A stretch of 64,000 nucleotides of DNA from Pseudomonas cichorii (GCF_003700275.1 NZ_RBRE01000085.1:100252-164251), one strand, 5' to 3'. Numbered from the stretch's first letter, positions 25,528 through 34,468 are shown. Notes: a model not told the origin generated them from the sequence alone. Translations and numbers: made by a program.

Positions 25528-26460
25528 GTGAGCGCTGACTATCCACGCGACCTGATCGGTTACGGCAGCCATCCGCCCCATCCTCACTGGCCCGGCAATG
25601 CCCGCATCGCCCTGTCCTTCGTGCTCAATTACGAGGAAGGCGGCGAGCGTAACATTCTGCATGGCGACAAGGAGTCCGAAGCGTTCCTGTCCGAGATGGT
25701 CGCCGCGCAGCCGTTGCAAGGCCAGCGCAACATGAGCATGGAGTCGCTTTACGAATACGGCAGTCGCGCCGGTGTGTGGCGCATCCTCAAGCTGTTCAAG
25801 CAGTTCGATATCCCGCTGACCATCTTTGCCGTGGCCATGGCCGCCCAGCGGCATCCGGATGTGATCCGCGCCATGGTCGCCGATGGCCATGAAATCTGCA
25901 GCCACGGCTATCGCTGGATCGACTATCAGAACATGGACGAAGCCCAGGAGCGCGAACACATGCTCCAGGCGATCCGCATTCTCACCGAAATCAGCGGCGA
26001 ACGTCCGCTGGGCTGGTACACCGGGCGCACCGGGCCCAACACCCGGCGTCTGGTGATGGAGGAAGGCGGCTTTCTCTATGATTGCGACACTTATGATGAC
26101 GACCTGCCCTACTGGGAGCCGAACAATCCGACAGGCAAGCCGCACCTGGTGATTCCCTACACGCTGGACACCAATGACATGCGCTTCACCCAGGTGCAGG
26201 GTTTCAACAATGGCGAGCAGTTTTTCCAGTACCTCAAGGATGCCTTCGACGTGCTGTATGCCGAAGGTGCCGAGGCGCCGAAAATGCTTTCCATCGGCCT
26301 GCATTGCCGGTTGATCGGCCGCCCTGCCCGGCTGGCGGCGCTCAAGCGTTTCATCGAATACGCCAAAGGCCATGAGCAGGTCTGGTTCACGCGCCGGGTC
26401 GACATTGCCCGTCACTGGCATGCGCAACATCCATTCAGCGCCAGGGCCGAACAACAATGA
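25528..26460 (+). CDS. puuE: Allantoinase PuuE (polysaccharide-deacetylase fold)
   Basis: The protein has 310 residues. The start is GTG at 25528, with AAGGAAG nine bases upstream, giving MSADYPRDLIGYGSHPPHPH. This N-terminus, FVLNYEEGGE, EICSHGYRWIDYQ and GWYTGRTGPNTRRL are characteristic of the metal-independent allantoinase related to NodB deacetylases, unlike the AllB amidohydrolase type. It opens allantoin to allantoate. The stop overlaps the uraD start (ATGA), so puuE-uraD are translationally coupled, and alc follows. Confidence 0.95.
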   Translation: MSADYPRDLIGYGSHPPHPHWPGNARIALSFVLNYEEGGERNILHGDKESEAFLSEMVAAQPLQGQRNMSMESLYEYGSRAGVWRILKLFKQFDIPLTIFAVAMAAQRHPDVIRAMVADGHEICSHGYRWIDYQNMDEAQEREHMLQAIRILTEISGERPLGWYTGRTGPNTRRLVMEEGGFLYDCDTYDDDLPYWEPNNPTGKPHLVIPYTLDTNDMRFTQVQGFNNGEQFFQYLKDAFDVLYAEGAEAPKMLSIGLHCRLIGRPARLAALKRFIEYAKGHEQVWFTRRVDIARHWHAQHPFSARAEQQ

Positions 26461-26972
26461 GCCACTTTCAGACGCTGACGCCCTCGTCCCTGAGCCGTGA
26501 TGCTTTTATTGCGGCCTTTGCCGACATCTACGAGCATTCGCCCTGGGTCGCAGAACAGGCTTATGACCAGGGTTTGAACCTTGAACTGGATCAGGTCGAA
26601 AACCTGCATGCGCGAATGAGCGAGATCCTGCTCAGCGCCAGTCATGAACGGCAACTGGCGCTGATCAATGCCCACCCGGACCTGGCTGGCAAGGCCGCGG
26701 TTGCCGGTGAGCTGACCGAAGCCAGTAGCAGCGAGCAGGCCGGCGCCGGCATTCATCAATGCAGCGCCGCAGAGTTTCAGCGTTTTACCGAGCTGAATCA
26801 GGCCTACAAGGCCAGGTTCGGCTTTCCGTTCATCATGGCGGTCAAGGGCAGCGACCGGCACAAGATCCTCGCGGCCTTCGAGCAGCGCATCCAGCATTCG
26901 GCAGAGGCCGAGTTCGCCTGCGCGCTGGCCGAAATCAACAAGATTGCCCTGTTTCGCCTGCAACCCCTGTAA
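26457..26972 (+). CDS. uraD: OHCU decarboxylase
   Basis: The protein has 171 residues: FIAAFADIYEHSPWVAEQAY, LINAHPDLAGKAAV with the catalytic histidine, TEASSSEQAGAG, and FPFIMAVKG. It decarboxylates 2-oxo-4-hydroxy-4-carboxy-5-ureidoimidazoline to S-allantoin, completing the urate-to-allantoin steps with PuuD and UraH. ATGA overlap with puuE fixes the start. Confidence 0.95.
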   Translation: MSHFQTLTPSSLSRDAFIAAFADIYEHSPWVAEQAYDQGLNLELDQVENLHARMSEILLSASHERQLALINAHPDLAGKAAVAGELTEASSSEQAGAGIHQCSAAEFQRFTELNQAYKARFGFPFIMAVKGSDRHKILAAFEQRIQHSAEAEFACALAEINKIALFRLQPL

Positions 26973-27009
26973 TCCCTCCCAAGCCCATTGAGAAAGGCAG
27001 ACAAAAAGA

Positions 27010-28005
27010 ATGAAAGTTTACGCCGCACCCTTTGAGAAGTTCGTCAATCTGGCCGATGCCCGCCTGGGAACCAAAATCCTTTGCGTTACTGATGACTGGT
27101 TCGCCGATGCCAATCGCCTGTTCCAGCCTACTCCAGCGGTGTGGAAGGAAGGCGTGTTCGATGACAACGGCAAATGGATGGACGGCTGGGAGTCGCGGCG
27201 CAAGCGTTTCGAGGGTTATGACAGCGCGGTAATCCGCCTGGGCGTGGCGGGCACCATCAAGGGCGTGGACATCGACACGTCGTTCTTTACCGGCAACTTC
27301 CCGCCTTCCGCCTCGCTGGAAGCCTGCTTCCTGGCTTCGGGCGATCCGGATGAAAACACCCAATGGGTCGAGGTGCTGCCTTCGGTCGAGCTGCAAGGCA
27401 ACAGCCATCATTACCATGAAATAGGCAACGATCAGGCGTTCAGCCACCTGCGCTTCAATATCTATCCCGATGGCGGCGTGGCGCGTCTGCGCGTGCATGG
27501 CATCCCGTTTCGCGACTGGTCCGCAGTCAACGCCAGCGAGCAGATCGATCTGGCAGCGGCCCTCAATGGCGGCCGTTCGATTGCCTGTTCCGACGAGCAC
27601 TACGGCAGCATGAGCAACATCCTCAATCCGGGCCGCGGCGTGAACATGGGCGACGGCTGGGAAACCGCACGCCGCCGCACGCCGGGCAATGACTGGGTGA
27701 TCGTGGCGCTGGGGCATCCTGGCGAAGTGGAAAAAGTCATCGTCGATACCCTGCACTTCAAGGGCAACTACCCGGACAGTTGCTCGATCCAGGGCGCGTT
27801 CGTCAAAGGCGGCACCGACAGCCAGATCGAAACCCAGAGTTTGTTCTGGCGCGAACTGCTGCCAAGCCAGAAACTGAGCATGCACGCCGAACATGAGTTC
27901 GCCGAACAGATCAAGGCCATCGGCCCGATCACCCACATCCGCCTGAATGTTTTCCCGGATGGTGGCGTGAGCCGGTTGCGGGTCCTGGGCAAAATAACCA
28001 AATAA
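27010..28005 (+). CDS. alc: Allantoicase
   Basis: The protein has 331 residues built of two tandem jelly-roll allantoicase repeats. Repeat 1 contains WMDGWESRRKR, VDIDTSFFTGNFPP and FNIYPDGGVARLRVHG. Repeat 2 contains MGDGWETARRRTPGND, VDTLHFKGNYPDS and LNVFPDGGVSRLRVLG. It hydrolyses allantoate to ureidoglycolate and urea. It lies 37 bases after uraD with a good AAAGGCAG ribosome site, and is followed by a REP element before allA. Confidence 0.96.
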   Translation: MKVYAAPFEKFVNLADARLGTKILCVTDDWFADANRLFQPTPAVWKEGVFDDNGKWMDGWESRRKRFEGYDSAVIRLGVAGTIKGVDIDTSFFTGNFPPSASLEACFLASGDPDENTQWVEVLPSVELQGNSHHYHEIGNDQAFSHLRFNIYPDGGVARLRVHGIPFRDWSAVNASEQIDLAAALNGGRSIACSDEHYGSMSNILNPGRGVNMGDGWETARRRTPGNDWVIVALGHPGEVEKVIVDTLHFKGNYPDSCSIQGAFVKGGTDSQIETQSLFWRELLPSQKLSMHAEHEFAEQIKAIGPITHIRLNVFPDGGVSRLRVLGKITK

Positions 28006-28016
28006 ATACATAACCC

Positions 28017-28106
28017 GGTAGGAGCGGATTTATCCGCGAAGCAATGCAGCAGGCGACGCCGAGGCTGAATTTGCACCTCGTTCGCGAATGAATTCGCTGC
28101 TACTGG
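28017..28106. repeat. REP doublet between alc and allA
   Basis: GGTAGGAGCGGATTTATCCG (28017 on) and, inverted, TTCGCGAATGAATTCGCTGC (28081 on) are the two arms of a typical Pseudomonas REP pair about 40 bases apart. It may stabilise or separate the alc and allA messages. Confidence 0.75.
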
Positions 28107-28121
28107 CCTAGAGATACTTTC

Positions 28122-28637
28122 ATGCGCAAACTGATTATCGAGCCGTTGACCAAAGAAGCCTTTGCCCCGTTCGGTGATGTGATCGAAACCGATGGCAGCG
28201 CGCATTTCATGATCAACAACGGTTCGACACAGCGCTTTCATCGTCTGGCCGAGGTGCAAACCGCCACGCCAGACGACAAGGCAATCATCAGCATCTTCCG
28301 CGCCGAGGCGCTGGACATGCCGTTGACCATTGCCATGCTGGAGCGCCATCCGCTGGGCAGCCAGGCGTTCATACCGCTGCTCGGCAATCCTTTTCTGATC
28401 GTGGTCGCGCCACTTGGCGATGCACCGCAATCAGAGCTGACCCGCGCCTTCGTGTCCAACGGCAGGCAGGGTATCAATTACCATCGCGGCATCTGGCACC
28501 ATCCGGTGCTGACGATCGAAAAGCGGGATGACTTCCTGGTGGTTGATCGCAGTGGCACAGGCAACAACTGCGATGAGCATTACTTTGAAGAGAGCCAGAA
28601 ACTGGTTCTCGACCCCAACACACCAGAAAGGGCCTGA
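28122..28637 (+). CDS. allA: Ureidoglycolate lyase
   Basis: The protein has 171 residues, starting MRKLIIEPLTKEAFAPFGDV. Family features are INNGSTQRFH, LERHPLGSQAFIPL and GINYHRGIWHHPVLT, a cupin-like active-site region. It splits ureidoglycolate to glyoxylate and urea, the last step of the island. puuD follows after 36 bases with its own ribosome site. Confidence 0.95.
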   Translation: MRKLIIEPLTKEAFAPFGDVIETDGSAHFMINNGSTQRFHRLAEVQTATPDDKAIISIFRAEALDMPLTIAMLERHPLGSQAFIPLLGNPFLIVVAPLGDAPQSELTRAFVSNGRQGINYHRGIWHHPVLTIEKRDDFLVVDRSGTGNNCDEHYFEESQKLVLDPNTPERA

Positions 28638-28673
28638 GCCCCCGTCAAGTGGTGGCCGGGAAAGGGAAATATC

Positions 28674-29966
28674 GTGCAGGCACATCTGATGGAATGGCTG
28701 AATCTGGGCATACGCTGGATTCACATGATTGTCGGCGTGGCGTGGATCGGTGCGTCGTTCTACTTCGTCTGGCTGGAAAACAACCTCAATCGCTCCAATC
28801 CGCGCGATGGCCTGTCGGGAGATCTGTGGGCCATTCACGGCGGCGGCATCTACCACCTGGAAAAATACAAGCTCGCGCCACCGACCATGCCCGAGAACCT
28901 GCACTGGTTCAAATGGGAAGCCTATTCAACCTGGTTGTCCGGGGTAGCGCTGCTGTGTGTGGTGTTCTACGCCAATCCGGTACTTTATCTGCTGGCGCCG
29001 GGCAGCAGCCTGTCGGGCGCTGAAGGTGTCCTGATCGGCCTCGGCTCATTGTTCGTGGGCTGGTTCGTGTACAGCTTTCTGTGCGACTCGGCACTGGGCA
29101 AACGCCCGGTGTTGCTGGGCGTCATTCTGTTCGTGCTGCTGGTGGCTGCAGCGTTTGCCTTCAGCAAGGTGTTCAGCGGTCGCGGGGCTTATCTGCATGT
29201 AGGCGCCATCATGGGCACCATCATGGTCGGCAACGTGTTCCGCATTATCATGCCGGCCCAGCGCGCACTGGTTGCGGCGATTGCCGAGAATCGCACCCCG
29301 GACCCGGCCCTGCCCGCCAAAGGCCTGCTGCGCTCGCGGCACAACAACTATTTCACCCTGCCGGTGCTGTTCATCATGATCAGCAACCATTTTCCGAGCA
29401 CCTACGGCAGTCAATACAACTGGCTGATTCTGGCGGGCATCGCGTTGCTGGCGGTGCTGGTGCGGCATTACTTCAATACCCGGCATGACAACCACCGGTT
29501 CGCCTGGACCTTACCGGTCGCCGCACTGGGCATGTTGTGTCTGGCCTACGTCACTGGCCCGGCACAGCCGCACATGCCTGCGCAGGCCCAGAAAATCCAA
29601 TACCAGCCGCTACCCGGCACGGCCGTGGGTGGTTACCGGGCCGATGAAAAGCGCCCCGAACCGGTTGCCGCGCCTGCACCGGCTGAACCCGCCAAGGTTG
29701 CCGGAATAGAGTTCGGCAAAGTCCATGAAGTCATCCAGCAACGCTGCACCGTTTGCCATTCGGCCAATCCCACCAGCACGCTGTTCAGTACAGCGCCTGC
29801 CGGCGTGATGTTCGACACGGCCGAGCAGATCCAGCTACTGGCCCCGCGCATCAAGGCCCAGGCCATCACCGCCCCGATCATGCCGCTGGGCAATATCACC
29901 CAGATGACCCAGCAGGAGCGGGATATGCTGGGTGCCTGGATCGACCAGGGCGCCAGTATTCGCTGA
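28674..29966 (+). CDS. puuD: Urate hydroxylase PuuD (membrane protein fused to cytochrome c)
   Basis: The protein has 430 residues. It starts at GTG 28674 after AAAGGGA. Residues ~1-300 carry about eight transmembrane helices with the family pattern WIHMIVGVAWIGASFYFVWL, HGGGIYHLEKYKL and MVGNVFRIIMPAQR. A Pro/Ala linker leads to a C-terminal cytochrome c domain with the haem motif CTVCHS near residue 360 and a later Met region (IMPLGNITQMT). PuuD oxidises urate to 5-hydroxyisourate and delivers electrons to the respiratory chain, replacing soluble uricase. No soluble uricase is present, so this supplies that step. Confidence 0.95.
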   Translation: MQAHLMEWLNLGIRWIHMIVGVAWIGASFYFVWLENNLNRSNPRDGLSGDLWAIHGGGIYHLEKYKLAPPTMPENLHWFKWEAYSTWLSGVALLCVVFYANPVLYLLAPGSSLSGAEGVLIGLGSLFVGWFVYSFLCDSALGKRPVLLGVILFVLLVAAAFAFSKVFSGRGAYLHVGAIMGTIMVGNVFRIIMPAQRALVAAIAENRTPDPALPAKGLLRSRHNNYFTLPVLFIMISNHFPSTYGSQYNWLILAGIALLAVLVRHYFNTRHDNHRFAWTLPVAALGMLCLAYVTGPAQPHMPAQAQKIQYQPLPGTAVGGYRADEKRPEPVAAPAPAEPAKVAGIEFGKVHEVIQQRCTVCHSANPTSTLFSTAPAGVMFDTAEQIQLLAPRIKAQAITAPIMPLGNITQMTQQERDMLGAWIDQGASIR

Positions 29967-29998
29967 TCCCGTTCGCGAATGAATTGGCTCTGTCCTCG

Positions 29999-30049
29999 GG
30001 GAGGCAGCTTGCTGGCGACAACGGTAAAGTCGCCAGCAAGTTGCCTCCC
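29999..30049. repeat. Long REP-type inverted repeat (21-bp arms)
   Basis: GGGAGGCAGCTTGCTGGCGA (from 29999) is mirrored by TCGCCAGCAAGTTGCCTCCC (to 30049) with one mismatch and a 9-base loop. It lies 32 bases after puuD and can also act as a transcript 3' end. A half copy of the same arm occurs near 24785-24805. Confidence 0.75.
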
Positions 30050-30238
30050 ACAGTCCTGAACTGCCCTACTTTCGACTCTATCGCCCCGTCCTGGAGCACT
30101 TGAGCCCGTGCCCGACAGCCAGTATTCTCCGCCGCCGCTGTGAAGCAGCCGGCCTGAAAACGCTACGCCCCCGGAAAAACATCAGGAACCGATGACTCCT
30201 CATCGTTGAGGAATCACTTCGGCTTTATTTCCGTGGTT

Positions 30239-30254
30239 TGGCTCAGCTCTTGCT
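30239..30254 (+). promoter_or_regulatory. Sigma-54 (-24/-12) promoter candidate of the Tsx-like gene
   Basis: TGGCTCAGCTCTTGCT matches TGGC-N7-TTGC with the invariant GG-N10-GC spacing, 108 bases before the ATG at 30363. RpoN control fits a nucleoside/purine uptake channel linked to nitrogen supply. No enhancer-binding site was identified. Confidence 0.5.
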
Positions 30255-30362
30255 AACAACACAAAGCTGACCAGACAGACAATTTATTACAGACCGAGAA
30301 AAGGCGTCATCCACAGAACGCCTACCTCAAGAATAACGATCCAATCTCAAGGGAGCACCCAC

Positions 30363-31148
30363 ATGAACCGCACTTTCTCCAGCCTGTTACTGGCCGGCAG
30401 TCTGCTGACCGCAGGCCCGGCCATGGCCGCCGATCTGTTTCAATGGCAGACCAACAGCCTGACCTACCTCAATGGCCGGGACTTCACGGTCAACCCGGAA
30501 ATCCAGCAGACCTTCACTTTTGAACATGCTGATGGCTGGAAGTACGGCGACAACTTCTTCTTCGTCGACAAGATTTTCTACAACGGCAAGAAAGATGCGA
30601 ACAGCGGCCCGAACACCTATTACGGCGAGTTCTCGCCACGCCTGTCGATGGGCAAGATCTTCGGCCAGAAGTTTGAACTTGGCCCGATCTCGGACGTGCT
30701 GCTGGCCGCAACCTATGAGTTTGGCGAAGGTGATAACGAGTCGTACCTGATCGGTCCGGGCTTTGATCTGAACATTCCGGGCTTCGACTACTTCCAGCTC
30801 AACTTCTACCAGCGCCAGACCGAAGGCAATCGTCCGGGTGACGGTGTGTGGCAGATCACGCCGGTGTGGTCCTACACCATTGCTGCCGGCAAGTCCGATG
30901 TAGTGATCGACGGTTTCATCGACTGGGTCGTGGACAACGACAAGAACGCCCGCGGCACTTATCACGCCAACCTGCACATCAACCCGCAGATCAAATACGA
31001 CCTGGGCAAGGCACTGGATTTCCCCGAGAAGCAGCTGTACGTCGGTATCGAGTACGACTACTGGAGCAACAAGTACGGGATCAAGGACACTTCATCCTTC
31101 GATACCGACCAGAACACTGCCAGCCTGTTGGTCAAAGTATTCTTCTGA
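30363..31148 (+). CDS. Tsx-like nucleoside-specific outer-membrane channel
   Basis: The protein has 261 residues. It starts with a signal peptide (MNRTFSSLLLAGSLLTAGPA, cleaved after AMA) and continues as a small beta-barrel with alternating aromatic strands (FQWQTNSLTYLNGRDF; GDNFFFVDKIFY; YYGEFSPRLSMGKIFG) ending in phenylalanine (VKVFF). This pattern fits the Tsx/OmpK family, which lets nucleosides or nucleobases cross the outer membrane. Directly after the purine degradation genes it likely supplies their substrates. A good AAGGGAGCACCCAC ribosome site precedes the ATG. Substrate range is inference. Confidence 0.85.
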   Translation: MNRTFSSLLLAGSLLTAGPAMAADLFQWQTNSLTYLNGRDFTVNPEIQQTFTFEHADGWKYGDNFFFVDKIFYNGKKDANSGPNTYYGEFSPRLSMGKIFGQKFELGPISDVLLAATYEFGEGDNESYLIGPGFDLNIPGFDYFQLNFYQRQTEGNRPGDGVWQITPVWSYTIAAGKSDVVIDGFIDWVVDNDKNARGTYHANLHINPQIKYDLGKALDFPEKQLYVGIEYDYWSNKYGIKDTSSFDTDQNTASLLVKVFF

Positions 31149-31308
31149 TCACACCCGCTATCGGTGAGGCAGGCAATAACGTTGCCCCTCACCCCTGCCG
31201 AACAGATGCTCTTCAACTGTTTTTTCACATAGCGCCGACAAGTCATTAACTTGTCGCGCCCTAAGCTGCGGTCCAGTTATCTCCTTTCCTCGTGAAGGCG
31301 ACCCAGCG

Positions 31309-31998
31309 TTGAATAGCCAATCTCAATACAACTACTTGGACATTGCCAGCCACACTGGCCTTAAAAACCTCACCCGTTCCCCACGAGCGCTCTGGCTATT
31401 GCCATTTGCATTGGCTCTTTTCTGGCTGGGTACCTACCTGCTGATGCCTTCTGGCCCGCTCGACCTGTCACAAGGCAACAACCTGCGCAAAGCCCGTGTA
31501 CTTGCCCACTGGGCCGAAGGTGATCTGGTGGTTCTGGTGCGCCATGCCGAACGTTGCGATCACTCGACCAATCCCTGCCTCGGGCCGCGCGACGGCATTA
31601 CCCGTAAAGGCCAGCTTGTGGCACAGGGGCTGGGCGACTCCTTCCGCGCTCTTGGCCTGAACCACACCGATATCTTCAACAGCCCTCTGCAGCGCACGGC
31701 CCAGACCGCAAGCTTTGCCTTCAAGGGCGCAAGTATCGATCAGGCCTGGCTGGCCAACTGTCGCCACTCCCTGCTGGACGATGTACAGCAGCGCAAAGTC
31801 GATCAGAGAAACATGGTGCTGATCACTCACAGCGAGTGCTTCGACCAACTGGAGAAGTCACTGAAAGTATCGGCGCGCACCGTTCCCGACTATGGCAGCG
31901 CCCTGTTCGTGGCCATTGACCGCCAACACAACAGCGCTCGGGTTCTGGGCTTTCTCGATGCCCAGGACTGGAAATCCGTCATGCCGCAACACCCTTAA
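31309..31998 (+). CDS. Membrane-anchored histidine phosphatase (Ais/PmrG-like)
   Basis: The protein has 229 residues from a TTG start at 31309 (AAGGCGACC upstream); no early ATG is available. An N-terminal transmembrane anchor (~28-46, ALWLLPFALALFWLGTYLL) is followed by a periplasmic histidine-phosphatase domain: VVLVRHAERCD (catalytic His ~79), SPLQRTAQTASFAF and LITHSECFD with the second histidine. Relatives include PmrG/Ais, which removes phosphate from the lipopolysaccharide core heptose. The PAP2 phosphatase gene starts 20 bases later, so a coordinated role in lipid A/LPS or undecaprenyl phosphate turnover is plausible. Confidence 0.75.
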   Translation: MNSQSQYNYLDIASHTGLKNLTRSPRALWLLPFALALFWLGTYLLMPSGPLDLSQGNNLRKARVLAHWAEGDLVVLVRHAERCDHSTNPCLGPRDGITRKGQLVAQGLGDSFRALGLNHTDIFNSPLQRTAQTASFAFKGASIDQAWLANCRHSLLDDVQQRKVDQRNMVLITHSECFDQLEKSLKVSARTVPDYGSALFVAIDRQHNSARVLGFLDAQDWKSVMPQHP

Positions 31999-32018
31999 AC
32001 CACCAGGAACCCGGTCGC

Positions 32019-32834
32019 GTGAATACTCCAGGAAACCGCTTCTATCTGATGAATGTCGGCATACCGTTATTGCTGGCTGCTCTGCTCTTTGTCGTCTTCG
32101 ACCTTACCGAACTCGATGTCACCCTCAGCAATCTGCTGTATGACCCTGTCACTCAGGTCTTCCCGTTCCAGCACGACAGGCTTTTTGAAAACATTACCCA
32201 TCGCTGGCCACGCATCATTCCGGACTGGACCGGCGAACTGGCGCTCATGGGGGCCGTGCTTTCATTTGTATGGCCCAGGCTCAGGGCCGACAGACATCGG
32301 CACTTGATTGCTCGGCTGGAAAAGCTTCGCATCGCCAAAGCACTTGAGTTTCTTGCCCGCCATCGCCGTGACTTTATCTTCGTGGTGGTCGCTTTCTCGA
32401 TAACCACTGGCATGGTCCATTATTTCAAGAGCCATACCAGTGTCTATTGCCCTGTTGAAACCACCTTGTATGGCGGCACTCAGGAAAAGCGGGAATGGTT
32501 CGAGAACTTCAATCTTCTGCATGAAGCCGGCAAGGGCCGTTGCTGGCCGGGCGGGCATGCCTCAAGCGGTTTTACCCTGCTGGCGCTGTACTTCGTCGCC
32601 CGCCGCTACCGTTGGCGACATGCGCGCAAACTGCTGGCATGGACGCTGTTGCTGGGCATGGTCTATGGCACCACCCGAGTCCTGCAAGGCTGGCACTTCA
32701 TGTCCCACACTTTCTGGTCTGGAATCCTGGTCTGGCTGACCATGTTGCTGACTGCCCTGGCCTTTTATGGGCGATCAGCCCTTCAGGCGTCACCTGCCAG
32801 GGTAGCGAAGCAGACCCTGGCATCGGCCAACTGA
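32019..32834 (+). CDS. PAP2-family membrane phosphatase (LpxE/LpxT-like)
   Basis: The protein has 271 residues starting at GTG 32019 (AGGAAC upstream; ATG 10 codons later is an alternative). It has about six transmembrane helices. Phosphatase motif 2 appears as RCWPGGHASSGFTLLAL and motif 3 as GTTRVLQGWHFMSHTFWSGI, where both catalytic histidines are kept. Motif 1 is less clear. Such proteins remove or transfer phosphate on lipid A, phosphatidylglycerol phosphate or undecaprenyl pyrophosphate. Pairing with a PmrG-like gene favours an outer-membrane charge-tuning role. It converges with yedI, sharing a hairpin around 32849-32876. Confidence 0.78.
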   Translation: MNTPGNRFYLMNVGIPLLLAALLFVVFDLTELDVTLSNLLYDPVTQVFPFQHDRLFENITHRWPRIIPDWTGELALMGAVLSFVWPRLRADRHRHLIARLEKLRIAKALEFLARHRRDFIFVVVAFSITTGMVHYFKSHTSVYCPVETTLYGGTQEKREWFENFNLLHEAGKGRCWPGGHASSGFTLLALYFVARRYRWRHARKLLAWTLLLGMVYGTTRVLQGWHFMSHTFWSGILVWLTMLLTALAFYGRSALQASPARVAKQTLASAN

Positions 32835-32862
32835 TCACTCAGAAATAGCGGCCAGGGCCTGT

Positions 32863-33771
32863 TCAGCCCTTGGCCGACTTGAACACCTTGCCCGCCAGCG
32901 TCACCACGACCACCAGCGCTGCACCGGCGATGATGCCTGCAAGGGCATCGATGAGGGTTGGCAAGACTATCGAGAAACCACCCACAGCACTGGCCGCGCT
33001 TTCGGTTACGCCATCGACCCAGTGATGGGCAAACGGCAAGCCGTGAACCAGAATGCCGCCGCCGACCATGAACATCGCAGCGGTGCCAAGTATCGACAGC
33101 AGTTTCATCAATACCGGAGCCAGCCGCAGCAACCCGTTGCCCAGGCTTTGCATGGCTGAACTGGCGCTTTTTTTCAGGTGCAGCCCCAGGTCATCGAGTT
33201 TCACGATACCGGCCACCAGGCCATAGACGCCGACGGTAATCAGTACGGCGACAATCACCAGCACGCCGACCTGATCCAGAAACGGCCGACTTGAAACCAC
33301 GCCCAGGGCCAGGACGATGATTTCCGCCGAAAGAATGAAGTCGGTACGAATCGCGCCTTTGATGCGTGCCTTCTCGAACGCCACCCTATCCGTCGTCGCG
33401 CTTGCGGCAGCCTGCTTGCGTTCTTCGTGCTCCTGCCCGGTTTCGGGGTGCAGCCATTTGTGGGCGATCTTCTCCGCGCCCTCGAAACACAGGTAGGCGC
33501 CACCAATCATCAACAACGGCAGGATTGCCCATGGCGCAAAGGCGCTGATCAGCAAGGCCGCCGGCACCAGAATCGCTTTATTGAGCAATGAGCCCTTGGC
33601 CACCGCCCACACCACCGGCAACTCGCGATCGGCCGAGACGCCGGTGACTTGTTGCGCATTGAGGGCCAGGTCATCGCCCAGAACCCCTGCGGTCTTTTTG
33701 GTGGCCAGCGCCACATCATCGAGCAGGGTTGCAATGTCATCGAGCAGAGTCAGCAAGCTTCCAGCAGCCAC
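32863..33771 (-). CDS. yedI: YedI-like inner membrane protein (DUF808)
   Basis: The protein has 302 residues. The family start AAGSLLTLLDDIATLLDDVA and KKTAGVLGDDLALNAQQV are followed by several transmembrane helices (PWAILPLLMIGGAYLCFEGA; EIIVLALGVV; VLVIVAVLITVGVYGLVAGI). Function is unknown. I prefer the GTG at 33771, which has AAAGGA eight bases upstream, over a TTG at 33777 that would lie almost on top of it. It is probably monocistronic. Confidence 0.88.
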   Translation of the reverse strand: MAAGSLLTLLDDIATLLDDVALATKKTAGVLGDDLALNAQQVTGVSADRELPVVWAVAKGSLLNKAILVPAALLISAFAPWAILPLLMIGGAYLCFEGAEKIAHKWLHPETGQEHEERKQAAASATTDRVAFEKARIKGAIRTDFILSAEIIVLALGVVSSRPFLDQVGVLVIVAVLITVGVYGLVAGIVKLDDLGLHLKKSASSAMQSLGNGLLRLAPVLMKLLSILGTAAMFMVGGGILVHGLPFAHHWVDGVTESAASAVGGFSIVLPTLIDALAGIIAGAALVVVVTLAGKVFKSAKG

Positions 33772-33981
33772 AATCAATATCCTTTAACAAATAGAAAAAC
33801 AAAAAACGGCGCCTATTGAATCACAAGGCATGGCCCATGCACGCCGCTATCAGTCTCTGACCGACACAATTGGCGAACGTTTGAAACAGTCGCCGAAGTG
33901 CGCAATCAGCCAGGCTTGTGGCGTAAGTGTTGCATCGGAAAATCCGGTTATTGATCGCTGCACCCACCACAAGGGGCTGTT

Positions 33982-34461
33982 ATGGACATTGATTCGCAAC
34001 GAGCGCACTGGCTGAAACCCACCTCTCAGGAAACCGGCGTCATCATCATTTCCAACGCCAGCCTGCCCAGTTACCTCATCGAAACACTGCACAGCGAAAT
34101 CAGCGACTGGGAACAGGTGGCTTATCTGGTCATCAAGCAGTCGAGCCAGCTGGAAGAGGAATGGCTGCATGCCGAGAGCCAGGCCTTCAGTGCGCAAAAG
34201 CCATCGAGTTGCGAAGCCGATGGCCTGTTGAGTTCAATCCCCAAGACCTGCCATTTGCTGGATGTGGAAGCCGGTGACCGGGCGCGTCTGTCGTGGCTGG
34301 GTTCGGTCTGCGGGCACAAGCTGCATTTCTTCGAGCTGGAGCAATTCGAGGAACAGGCTCCGTCCAAGGCATCGATGGACGTACAGGTAGAAGAAATCCT
34401 CGCAGCGACCCGGCATCTGGTGAAGCGCTACCTGCAGGATCACTTCATGTCGCCGTCCTGA
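33982..34461 (+). CDS. Hypothetical protein (159 aa)
   Basis: I do not recognise this 159-residue protein. It begins MDIDSQRAHWLKPTSQETGV, has no signal peptide or membrane helix, is acidic overall, and carries a few cysteines (SSCEADG, KTCHLLD, SVCGHKLHF). The C-terminus (EEILAATRHLVKRYLQDHF) is amphipathic helix. The coding pattern, GC-rich third positions and a purine-rich stretch before ATG support a real gene. It converges with acdR, with 7 bases between the stops. Confidence 0.6.
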   Translation: MDIDSQRAHWLKPTSQETGVIIISNASLPSYLIETLHSEISDWEQVAYLVIKQSSQLEEEWLHAESQAFSAQKPSSCEADGLLSSIPKTCHLLDVEAGDRARLSWLGSVCGHKLHFFELEQFEEQAPSKASMDVQVEEILAATRHLVKRYLQDHFMSPS

Positions 34462-34468
34462 GCCTTGC

